The notes beneath the pieces were generated by a model. It searched no databases. It was given only the letters and a program-made list of their open reading frames with translations, and had not been told where the DNA came from. This document shows, in pieces, positions 45,353 through 53,153 of a DNA stretch of 64,000 nt (position 1 is its first letter; every line of letters begins with the position of its first letter). The DNA is taken from positions 79,443 to 143,442 of the forward strand of contig NZ_FQTU01000006.1 of NCBI RefSeq assembly GCF_900128885.1. Reading direction: 5' to 3'. The position numbers were made by a program, and so were the translations under genes. The stretch is from Alkalibacter saccharofermentans DSM 14828 (GTDB lineage Bacteria; Bacillota; Clostridia; Eubacteriales; Alkalibacteraceae).

Positions 45353-46353
45353 GTAAGTTCCTCCAATTTTATCTCTTTGTTTTCACTTGAAGATCGCTTA
45401 ATAGCTTCTATAAGCTTCATGGCATCTATGCCTTCTTCTATTTTTATGTAGTCATCACTATCTTCTTCGATTGCTTTGTAAAACTTATTTATCAGCTTTT
45501 TATGGCTGGCACCGTAGTAGAATTTCGATCCCGGCAGCTTTGTGTTTTCAGCTAACAAATCCAGCTTATCATTGTCTGTCCTATAAAGCCTATCTCCCTT
45601 TATGGTAAATCTTGCCTTTTCAAACAAAACTTCGATTTCGATGCTTGAATTTTCTATGTTTGCATTGGTTGAAAAAAACATCCCACTCGCACCGTTTTTA
45701 AATTTTATATTAGCTACTGCCGTATCTTCAACTTCAACTCTATAGTCTAAAAGACTCGATACGCTACCCTTAACCCACTCAATCTCGCCGCCGATCAGCT
45801 GCATGATGTCAAGGGTATGTATCCCTTGGTTGATCATGACTCCCCCTCCGGCAGTTTCGAGTTTGCCTCGCCAAGGCTTTTCATCAAAGTAGGATTTTGG
45901 CCTGTGCCATGCCACCAGTCCTTTGATTCCTTTTATCTCTCCGTAGTTTTTAGAACGTGCGATTTCCATTAGCTTTTCGGTGGTTTCGTTCACACGATTT
46001 TGAAGGCATATCCCTAGTTTTGCTTGGCTATTATTGGCAGCCTCAAGTATATCTTTGCAATCATCGATATTAAGCCCCAGGGGCTTTTCCATGAAGACGT
46101 TAAGGCCTTTTTCTACGCAGTAAACAGATACAGGCACATGCAAGTGATGAGGAAGACAGATATGTACGCAGTCTAGCTCTTCCTTTTCCATCATTTCCTT
46201 GTAGTCGGTGTAAAATGCAGCTTCTTTAAATACCGCCTTCTTGCTTTCATCTATATCGCATGCGGCGATTATTTTGACATTTTTGGTTTTGTTAAGAGCT
46301 TCAATGTGTATTGGAGCTATATCTCCCATACCGATAATCCCTGTCCTAATCAT
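45349..46353 (-). CDS. Gfo/Idh/MocA-family oxidoreductase
   Basis: A 334-residue NAD(P)-dependent dehydrogenase. The Rossmann motif GMGDIAP, the MEKPLG motif with the cofactor-proximal Lys, and GGGVMINQGIHTLD with the catalytic His are intact. These enzymes oxidise sugar hydroxyls (for example inositol, glucose or glucosides). Second of two such enzymes in the operon, overlapping the TIM-barrel gene downstream by 4 nt. Confidence 0.88.
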   Translation of the reverse strand: MIRTGIIGMGDIAPIHIEALNKTKNVKIIAACDIDESKKAVFKEAAFYTDYKEMMEKEELDCVHICLPHHLHVPVSVYCVEKGLNVFMEKPLGLNIDDCKDILEAANNSQAKLGICLQNRVNETTEKLMEIARSKNYGEIKGIKGLVAWHRPKSYFDEKPWRGKLETAGGGVMINQGIHTLDIMQLIGGEIEWVKGSVSSLLDYRVEVEDTAVANIKFKNGASGMFFSTNANIENSSIEIEVLFEKARFTIKGDRLYRTDNDKLDLLAENTKLPGSKFYYGASHKKLINKFYKAIEEDSDDYIKIEEGIDAMKLIEAIKRSSSENKEIKLEELT

Positions 46354-46381
46354 ATTTATTCTCCTCGCTTAAAGAGCAGCG

Positions 46382-47569
46382 CTACCCTCTGGTTGGAAAC
46401 TTGCCCTCTTCTTCGATCCTCTTGTTAAGCTCGTCTAAATAGAGCTCTTGATCTACCGGGATTTCAACTTCCTTGCCTAGCCAACCTGATAGAAGTATGG
46501 CATTTGCAAGCTCCACTCCTTTGATTCCTTCGCTTCCCGGTGCTAAAAGAGGCGTTCCATGGACAATCGCTTTTGCAAAGTCTTCCATTACAGTTACATG
46601 TTGAACTCCCCAGCCATCGGTATTTTCTATCACTTCTTCATCAAAGAGCTTGCCTTCTCCTCTTCCTTGCACAAGCATAGCTACATCCATCATGCTCATG
46701 GTTTCATTCATTTCTTTTTCACTTTTAGTGAGTCTATAAATCGTGGCTTTCTTGCTGTCTTCAACCACTATCTTTCCATTGTCGAAATCTATTTCAAATC
46801 GGTCGGTTCCAATCGGGTCATGGGTGCATGTTACAAATGTTCCTGTAGCACAGTTTCCGTAGTCCACAACAGCAGTAACGTCATTTTCTACCCCAATATC
46901 TCTGTGGCTTCCATACTTTACGTTGGCATAAACCTTTTTAGGCATACCGCAGATCCACTGCCAAAGGTCAAGCTGATGAGGTGCCTGATTTACTAAGACT
47001 CCTCCGCCTTCTCCGCCCCAAGTGGCTCTCCAGCTGCTTTGATCATAATAAGTCTGGGGTCTCCACCAGCTGTTTATGATCCAGTTGGTTCTTCTTATCT
47101 CTCCAAGCTCTTTGCTGTCTACTATTTCTTTTATCTTTTGATAGAGTTTATTTGTCCTCTGATTAAACATTATCCCAAAGACAAGATCCGGCTTTGTGTC
47201 AGCATAATCATTCATCTCTTTTACTTGCTTTGTGTATACTCCAGCCGGCTTTTCTCCAAGAACATGGATTCCCTTGCTTAGAGCATAAATAGCCATTTCC
47301 GTGTGCAGATAATGGGGTACAGTCGTAATAATTGCATCTATTTTGCCGCTTTCGATCATCTCCTTGTAATCACCATAAAATGCTACTTCAGGGAATTCTT
47401 TTGCACACTTTTTTTCGACTTCTGAGTCTATGTCGCATAACGCTCCCAACTCCATATGCTCAGGCTTCTCGGCAATTATGCCTCCAAATCCCGGCTTTCC
47501 TGTCAAAAACGCCGCATACGCACCACCTTGAGCACCTATTCCGATTAAACCTACTCTAACTTTTTTCAT
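46382..47569 (-). CDS. Gfo/Idh/MocA-family oxidoreductase
   Basis: A 395-residue dehydrogenase. GIGAQGGAYAAF is the nucleotide-binding loop, LGEKPAGVY the EKP motif, and GGGVLVNQAPHQLDLWQW the His-containing active-site helix. It is longer than its neighbour and not a recent duplicate of it. The preceding gap of about 60 nt holds a perfect 16-bp palindrome. Confidence 0.88.
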   Translation of the reverse strand: MKKVRVGLIGIGAQGGAYAAFLTGKPGFGGIIAEKPEHMELGALCDIDSEVEKKCAKEFPEVAFYGDYKEMIESGKIDAIITTVPHYLHTEMAIYALSKGIHVLGEKPAGVYTKQVKEMNDYADTKPDLVFGIMFNQRTNKLYQKIKEIVDSKELGEIRRTNWIINSWWRPQTYYDQSSWRATWGGEGGGVLVNQAPHQLDLWQWICGMPKKVYANVKYGSHRDIGVENDVTAVVDYGNCATGTFVTCTHDPIGTDRFEIDFDNGKIVVEDSKKATIYRLTKSEKEMNETMSMMDVAMLVQGRGEGKLFDEEVIENTDGWGVQHVTVMEDFAKAIVHGTPLLAPGSEGIKGVELANAILLSGWLGKEVEIPVDQELYLDELNKRIEEEGKFPTRG

Positions 47570-47594
47570 TTTAAAATCTCCTCAAATATATTAT

Positions 47595-47610
47595 TTGCGT
47601 CTAGACGCAA
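47595..47610. promoter_or_regulatory. Perfect 16-bp palindrome within the operon
   Basis: TTGCGTCTAGACGCAA is a loopless perfect palindrome in the gap between the TIM-barrel and Gfo genes, about 25 nt before the Gfo start codon. It could be an internal operator; no -10/-35 pair is convincing next to it. Confidence 0.45.
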
Positions 47611-47629
47611 TCGCGTTTCTATCTGATCA

Positions 47630-48505
47630 TCATAGAATATCATTTAGTATCCCTATGAGGGTATCGTGTTGAAGCTTGAAGCCTTCATAATTTGTCATAT
47701 CGCTTTTTGCTTTTATCACCTCTTGAGCATCCTTTATTTCAAGGTCTTTAAGAGAATCAAACAAAACCAGATGAGGCTCCAATGTCAAAAAACCCTTGTA
47801 GCCGCTATTTATAAACTCTGCCAAAAGCTCTGGGATTTTCCCATCCCCAGTTCCACAGAGCACGTTTTCGCTGTCTGTATAAACTGCATCTTTGATGTGA
47901 ATGTAGTCTATATATTCTCTTAACATATCGTAACATTTTTTTGTATCTTCGCCGCACTGGACAAAGTTCGCAAAATCAAATATACCTCTAAATGCCGAAG
48001 AGTTGACTTCGTCAAATAGAGCTTTGCACCTTGCCGACGTATCTCCGAATATATCCTTTTCATTTTCGTGAAGCAGTACAACCTGGTGTTTTTCTGCAAT
48101 TTTAGCAAACTCTTTTATTTTTCTTATTACTGTTTCTCTGTACTTATTAGGATCTTCCCCTTCAGGAATATAGAAGCTAAATACTCTGATGTAGCTGCAG
48201 CCTAGCTCTTTACATGCCTTGCACAAAGTCTCAAGGACCTTTTTTTGCTTTTCAAATCCTTCTTCATCCGACACTTCCACTTTACCAATTGGAGATCCTA
48301 TGGATGAAACTTTAATACCTGCTTTTTTAAGTCTTGGAAGGATGGATTCTTTTATTCCCTCCAAGGTATGCTCTCCGATATTTTTTCCGTCCACTCCCCT
48401 TAATGAGATATACTCCATGCCTATTTGTGCGACGCTTTTAAGCTGTTCGTCAAAATCGTTTGATATCTCATCAGAAAAGCCCGAAATCATTAACTCTTTA
48501 TGCAC
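47630..48505 (-). CDS. Sugar phosphate isomerase/epimerase-like TIM barrel
   Basis: A 291-residue barrel of the same superfamily as the 44483 protein but clearly diverged. Likely metal ligands lie in LLHENEKDIFGDT, IFDFANFVQ, IHIKDA and LTLEPHL, giving the usual E-D-H-E set. CGTGDGKIPELL matches the G-x-G-x-x-P loop of sugar epimerases. It acts in the same operon as two Gfo oxidoreductases and a GPH symporter. Confidence 0.83.
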   Translation of the reverse strand: MHKELMISGFSDEISNDFDEQLKSVAQIGMEYISLRGVDGKNIGEHTLEGIKESILPRLKKAGIKVSSIGSPIGKVEVSDEEGFEKQKKVLETLCKACKELGCSYIRVFSFYIPEGEDPNKYRETVIRKIKEFAKIAEKHQVVLLHENEKDIFGDTSARCKALFDEVNSSAFRGIFDFANFVQCGEDTKKCYDMLREYIDYIHIKDAVYTDSENVLCGTGDGKIPELLAEFINSGYKGFLTLEPHLVLFDSLKDLEIKDAQEVIKAKSDMTNYEGFKLQHDTLIGILNDIL

Positions 48506-48530
48506 TACACTCTTCCTTTCTTAACGCTTA

Positions 48531-48555
48531 ACAGGATGAAATAAATTCATCCTGT
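48531..48555. other. Intercistronic stem-loop
   Basis: ACAGGATGAA / TTCATCCTGT forms a perfect 10-bp stem with a 5-nt loop between the Usp and TIM-barrel genes. There is no T-run, so RNA processing or stabilisation is more likely than termination. Confidence 0.55.
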
Positions 48556-48576
48556 CAAGTTTAATAAATCAGCATA

Positions 48577-49014
48577 TTATTTTACTATCATAATAGGTAC
48601 ATCTACATGGTGCAGCACTTTGCTTGCAACGCTTCCCAGCATTACGCTTTGCACTCCACCGCTTATTCCGTGAGAACCCATGACAACAAGGTCTACTTTG
48701 TTTTTTTTCAAATAACTAATTATAGCGTCAGAAGGCTTGCCCTCTAAAATCACGTTTTCTATTTGCCCACCAAAGCCTTTTAATGCTTCATTTGCACCAG
48801 AAATTATTTCTTCTGCTTTCGAGGCGCTGGAGTCGATCAGGTGTTTTATTGTAGTTCCCGACTCCATAATCGTTCCCACATCGAAAGGCACCTGTCTGTC
48901 CTTTACGTTTAAAAGTACGATGTCGCTTCCGCATGAAGTGGCGATTTCTTTTGCTTTTTCCAAGGCTCTTTCAGAAAACTCGGATCCGTCTATGGGAATA
49001 AGTATCTTTTTCAT
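48577..49014 (-). CDS. Universal stress protein (UspA family)
   Basis: A 145-residue cytosolic Usp domain: IPIDGSEFSERALEKA at the N-terminus and the ATP-binding motif G-S-H-G ... L-G-S-V near residues 115-132. The ATG at 49014 follows AAGGAGG; the frame is open further upstream without an RBS. Its place between a sugar symporter and sugar enzymes suggests a role tied to that transporter or to energy state, which is not established. Confidence 0.88.
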   Translation of the reverse strand: MKKILIPIDGSEFSERALEKAKEIATSCGSDIVLLNVKDRQVPFDVGTIMESGTTIKHLIDSSASKAEEIISGANEALKGFGGQIENVILEGKPSDAIISYLKKNKVDLVVMGSHGISGGVQSVMLGSVASKVLHHVDVPIMIVK

Positions 49015-49046
49015 GGTCTTCCTCCTTAAAATCAAATTCATTTATG

Positions 49047-49079
49047 TATATAAAGGGCGCTTATACGCCCTCTATATAT
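49047..49079. other. Intercistronic stem-loop between GPH and Usp genes
   Basis: TATATAAAGGGCG / CGCCCTCTATATA with a 6-nt loop and one internal mismatch. No T-run follows on the minus strand, so it may mark a processing point. Confidence 0.5.
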
Positions 49080-49092
49080 GTTTCAAGCTTTA

Positions 49093-50547
49093 TCAGTTGT
49101 TAAGTCCAGCTTCCATTTTCTTATCGTGGATCGATTGCTGGATTTCTACCATTCTTTCTCCATCCAGCTCATAGAACTTCATAGCTACAAGGGATGCAAG
49201 CCATCCCATTACAGGAAGCCCGATGAACAGGAACATGCCAACCCAGAAAAGCCCTGGTGAAGCAGGTGTATCAACTTCCGGAAATGCATCTCTAAATCCT
49301 ATCAAGGCTACTGTAAATCCTACAAAAGTTGCTGATAGAGAAGATACAAGCTTATCTACGAAGCTAAATATTGTTCCTATCATGCCCGGTATGTATCTTC
49401 CCGATTTGTACGTCTCATAGTCAGAACAGTCTGCAATCATCGGTATTACGATGTTTCCGCCAACTGCCGATACTCCTGTTATAAGCGATAGCAGTGCCAG
49501 GAATAAAAACGTATTTACGTTGAAGTTTACAAGTGATATTGTCGTCATGTCTATCGCTCTTAAGAATATGAAGAATATGGCGCTTAGTGCGATGCAAACC
49601 CAAGTTGCCAGCACGTAAGCTTTTTTGATTCCCATTTTCCTAGCGTATCCAATTCCCATGAATGTAATTATAATGGTAACTGGTGTGGTTATTAGCATCA
49701 ACTGTCCTGACAGAGCGTAATTGCTCATTAATATTCCGTAAATGATTACACCTACCACTGCATTTTGTCTTGTGGTCATGGCCAGTTTATCCGTGGCAGC
49801 AGAAACAACTAGCATCTGAAGAGGTCTGTTTCCTTTTAATATAGGCCAGTACTCTTTGAATTTAACAGGCTTGTCTCCCGGGATTCCCCAGTTTTCTTCC
49901 ACGTCCTTAGATGATATGGCTATTACTGCAAGTACTGTGAATACCGCTGATGTAATGATAGCGATTACTGTAAATTCATTAAAAAAGCTTAATGTAAAGC
50001 CACCGTGCTTGGGAACCAAGTATACTGCTACAAAATTCTGAAGTCCGATGAAAAGTGCCGAGTTATAAAGTGCGTCAAATAATGAAAACATAGGTCTTTG
50101 TTTAGGATCATTCGTAAGGGCGGTCTGAGCCGCTCTCGTACACGTTGTCTGGAATGAATATCCTATGATATATATACCGTACATGAGCACGAAGTATATG
50201 AATCTAAATCCTTCAGGAACCAAGTGGGTGGTTCTGAATATCACTAGGGTCAAAATTGCTAAAACGACATTTCCCAGAACCATAAAGGGTCTAAACTTTC
50301 CAAACTTGGTTTTTGTTCTGTCGATAATAAAGCCTATGATTGGATCGGTAAATCCGTCCCACACCCTCATGAATGTCAATACGCTGCTGACTGCGACGAC
50401 GAATAATCCCGCTACCCCAGTTGCGTAGTATGCTATAAACATAAATGCGAACATATAAAGGTTTGTGGCCGTATTGTTTAATGCAAACAGTGCGATTTGC
50501 CACGTTTTCGCCTGGTTGTGAACTACTTGGTTTTTCTTGGTTTCCAT
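49093..50547 (-). CDS. GPH-family sugar:cation symporter
   Basis: A 484-residue transporter with about 12 predicted helices of the glycoside-pentoside-hexuronide family. The signature VWDGFTDPIIGFIIDRTKTKFGKFRPF is clear, as is IPMIADCSDYE in the second half. First gene of the minus-strand operon to 44483, with GGAGG before the ATG. A glycoside, hexuronide or related sugar is expected. Confidence 0.9.
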   Translation of the reverse strand: METKKNQVVHNQAKTWQIALFALNNTATNLYMFAFMFIAYYATGVAGLFVVAVSSVLTFMRVWDGFTDPIIGFIIDRTKTKFGKFRPFMVLGNVVLAILTLVIFRTTHLVPEGFRFIYFVLMYGIYIIGYSFQTTCTRAAQTALTNDPKQRPMFSLFDALYNSALFIGLQNFVAVYLVPKHGGFTLSFFNEFTVIAIITSAVFTVLAVIAISSKDVEENWGIPGDKPVKFKEYWPILKGNRPLQMLVVSAATDKLAMTTRQNAVVGVIIYGILMSNYALSGQLMLITTPVTIIITFMGIGYARKMGIKKAYVLATWVCIALSAIFFIFLRAIDMTTISLVNFNVNTFLFLALLSLITGVSAVGGNIVIPMIADCSDYETYKSGRYIPGMIGTIFSFVDKLVSSLSATFVGFTVALIGFRDAFPEVDTPASPGLFWVGMFLFIGLPVMGWLASLVAMKFYELDGERMVEIQQSIHDKKMEAGLNN

Positions 50548-50603
50548 AATTAACCTCCAAAATCTTTTTATCTTAATCTTTAATCAGATCAGCTGATGAC
50601 TAA

Positions 50604-50666
50604 AGTTTATCAGATACCGTTTACAAACAGTTTGTAATTATTGCTTATAAACTTGCAAAAATTGCT
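50604..50666 (-). promoter_or_regulatory. Control region of the GPH-Gfo operon
   Basis: On the minus strand TGCAAGTTTATAAGC (50657-50643) is followed after 33 nt by TAAACT (50609-50604), a weak -10, with no good -35. A 17-bp palindrome TTACAAACAGTTTGTAA (50621-50637) covers the -35 area. A cre-like TGTAAACGGTATCT (50612-50625, 13 of 14 consensus positions) lies between -35 and -10. This suggests activation by an AraC protein and repression by CcpA. Confidence 0.62.
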
Positions 50667-50762
50667 CTAGTAATTTTTATTCTTTTTAGATTTTTATGTA
50701 TTTTGTGTAATTTAAAGGCGCATGGTCCAAAGCTATTTTTAGCTAGATTCTGCGCCTGTCCT

Positions 50763-51635
50763 TTAAGCATCTTTATTTTTCATGATTTTGTAGAACTGTT
50801 TAGGTGTTATTCCGTATTCTTGCTTGAAAGCCCTAAAGAAATTTGAATAATCACCAAACCCACACTTAATGTAGACGTCGGTTATTGACTCGTTTTGCAA
50901 TATATGTTCCTTTGCTTGTATCAGCCTTTTTAGCTTGATGAACTTGTGGATTGAAACGTTAGTGTACTTTTTAAACTCCCTTGATAAATGATACTTGCTC
51001 AAATAGAACTTTTCAGCAAGAAAATCAATAGTAAGCTCATCACAGATGTTATCTTCTATATAACCTATCATATCGTCTATCAATGCGCTCTTTTTCGTTT
51101 CGTTGTCGTAGACTTGTTTTTCGTCCACAGCAAGGTTATTGATTTTTACCATCAACTCTGTCATATATGCATCTGAAAGAAGGTCTTTTCCTATTCCTTT
51201 AAACTTATCAAGCTCAAGAAGCTTGTGAAAAAGACTTTCTATGTCTCTTTGAATGTCAAAATCGATATTGATTATAGTCTTTTTATCCTCAGACTCAAAG
51301 CAATTTGCTATATCGGTGTTATCTGATGACAAGCCTTTAAGAAACTCTTTGTTTATCCAAAGTACTATTCTTTCATAGTTCTTGTCGCATTTGTTGATTT
51401 GAGCCTGGTGGAGTTCGGTAGTATTTATTAAAACCAGGTCTCCCGGTTTTAATTTGTATATTTCCCCTTCAATGTAATACTCCACATCCCCAGATATAAA
51501 GAAGTAGATTTCATAAAAATCATGATGATGCAGTTTCACGTTTCGTATAGTTTTGTCCATGTAGTGGTATATCTCGTAATTGCTGCTTAACATGTGCTGT
51601 CTGGTCATATGTTGTCGAGCCGAATCCTTTTTCAC
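50763..51635 (-). CDS. AraC-family regulator with N-terminal cupin, short type
   Basis: A 290-residue regulator, close paralogue of the 35298 protein (LHHHDFYEIYFFISGDVEYY, LVLINTTELHQAQIN, YLSKYHLSREFKKYTNVS, KCGFGDYSNFFRAFKQEYG). The start is GTG at 51635 with GGAGGGA upstream. It lies upstream of and in line with the GPH-Gfo operon and next to a long AraC gene; it is a good candidate for the activator binding at 50643-50657. Confidence 0.88.
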   Translation of the reverse strand: MKKDSARQHMTRQHMLSSNYEIYHYMDKTIRNVKLHHHDFYEIYFFISGDVEYYIEGEIYKLKPGDLVLINTTELHQAQINKCDKNYERIVLWINKEFLKGLSSDNTDIANCFESEDKKTIINIDFDIQRDIESLFHKLLELDKFKGIGKDLLSDAYMTELMVKINNLAVDEKQVYDNETKKSALIDDMIGYIEDNICDELTIDFLAEKFYLSKYHLSREFKKYTNVSIHKFIKLKRLIQAKEHILQNESITDVYIKCGFGDYSNFFRAFKQEYGITPKQFYKIMKNKDA

Positions 51636-51741
51636 GATATTCCCTCCATGTATTCCTTTTCATTTGTCTTTATTGTACATCATCAATACACAATGCTTTA
51701 TTCAATTTTTGCGTTTTTTATCACTATTTTTGCAGATTGGT

Positions 51742-52980
51742 TTAATCATTGTATAATATTTTGTTTTTTTTATATTCTCTCGGGGTGACTTCGACAAGAT
51801 TTTTAAATACTCTGGAAAAGTAGGAAGGGTCATTGTAACCTACTGAGTAGGCAATATTTAATATCGACTGATTCGTGTATTTTAATAGGTACTTTGCTTT
51901 TTCAACTCTCTTTAGATTGATCAGCTCCTTAATCGTGCAGCCTGTTTCTTTTTTTACTTGACGCATCAAGTGCGACTCGTTGATATTCAAACTTTTTGAA
52001 ATATCAGATATCTCGAAATTTACTTTATAGTTTATATCAATATAGTCAATCGCTTTTTTTACAATAACTCCATATCCTTGATCTTTGCTGGCTCTAACCG
52101 CTTTGCAATATTCCACGATCATTTCCTGATGGAGCTCTCCCAGTTCACTCACATTGTTAAGTCTTTCTATGACAAAGGCATATCTTTCAGTCATGGAATG
52201 CACATATATTGCATTCAAGCCTCCTTGCTCGGCAGCCCAACCAAATAAAGAGTTATGAGATAGCATTATGTTTTTCATTGCCCTTAGGGGATTGTTTGGA
52301 ACTCTCTTTAATATATCCAAAGATTTTATTCCCTCAATAAATACTTTTTTATTGAACATTTCATCGATTTCTTCAGAAGCTCCTTTTTCTATCAAATGCA
52401 GCAAAACAGCTCTCCCTTTGTGTCCATCCTCTATTAGCTTAGCCAGGTCCAGCTTGTTTTCTTCTATGTCTATTGTAAAATCACTGTCTAAATCGCCTTT
52501 GATAATCGTGGCTTTGCTCTCAATTAATGTTCCTATACAAAGGTTTACTATTATATTTCCCAAGGCCTTAATTTCTTTGTCATCCTTTACTATTAGAGAA
52601 TTGTAACTGTCTTTTAGTTCTCTATAATTATTTTTCTTAAGCTTATTTGTCACAATTATGTTTTCAATCATGTTCTGAGTTGGCATTTCACTTAAAAATG
52701 GTCCCACTACCAATGTGGCTACATGCTCCAAACTATCGCTAACAGGAAATCCTATATAGCTCAATTTCATCGGCCCGGAATATACTACATAATTATATGG
52801 GGGATTATCGATGCATCTTTTTTGTATATCCATATAGTCAATTTCAATAACTTTTTTAAACACTTCCGGCGTGGAATAGATTGTCCATAAATATTCCACA
52901 AAACCTTTCTTATTCAATAACGCAGCGTCAACTTTCGTAGTAATGCAAATCAATTCACAAATACCTTTTGCTTTTTCCAT
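51742..52980 (-). CDS. AraC-family regulator, long type
   Basis: A 412-residue regulator: a ~300-residue N-terminal sensor-like part with LVVGPFLSEMP and GGLNAIYVHSMTERYAF, clearly related to the 20034 protein, and a C-terminal AraC double helix-turn-helix (FEISDISKSLNINESHLMRQVKK, SILNIAYSVGYNDPSYFSRVFKN). Effector unknown. It diverges from the YdjC-GPH operon and lies about 100 nt upstream of a short AraC gene on the same strand. Confidence 0.85.
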   Translation of the reverse strand: MEKAKGICELICITTKVDAALLNKKGFVEYLWTIYSTPEVFKKVIEIDYMDIQKRCIDNPPYNYVVYSGPMKLSYIGFPVSDSLEHVATLVVGPFLSEMPTQNMIENIIVTNKLKKNNYRELKDSYNSLIVKDDKEIKALGNIIVNLCIGTLIESKATIIKGDLDSDFTIDIEENKLDLAKLIEDGHKGRAVLLHLIEKGASEEIDEMFNKKVFIEGIKSLDILKRVPNNPLRAMKNIMLSHNSLFGWAAEQGGLNAIYVHSMTERYAFVIERLNNVSELGELHQEMIVEYCKAVRASKDQGYGVIVKKAIDYIDINYKVNFEISDISKSLNINESHLMRQVKKETGCTIKELINLKRVEKAKYLLKYTNQSILNIAYSVGYNDPSYFSRVFKNLVEVTPREYKKNKILYND

Positions 52981-53103
52981 TACAAATTTCCCTTTCAGTT
53001 AAATAGCCCTTATTTTATAAATATATTATGTCAAAAAATAAATATGTGCAACTTTAATGCTTTTTTAGTCATATTTGTTTTAGATTTTTCCCTTACTCCT
53101 TTA

Positions 53104-53109
53104 TATAAT
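53104..53109 (+). promoter_or_regulatory. Possible -10 of the YdjC-GPH operon
   Basis: TATAAT with no good -35, about 45 nt before the start codon. TGCAACTTTAATGC (53047-53060) lies about 43 nt upstream and resembles, but is one base shorter than, the 15-bp element seen at three other promoters. Confidence 0.4.
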
Positions 53110-53153
53110 TCCTACTAGTAATCGGTTACTTTTAAAAAACGAGGAGTGATTAA

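Noticed and set aside
44483..50547. Reading the Gfo/TIM-barrel operon as an inositol (iol) operon
   Set aside because: The oxidoreductases and barrels fit IolG and IolE/IolI loosely, but iolB, iolC, iolD and iolJ are all absent.
53047..53060. TGCAACTTTAATGC as a fourth copy of the shared activator element
   Set aside because: It is one base shorter and lies 43 nt rather than 33 nt from the -10. It may be related (one helical turn further away) but is too weak to count.
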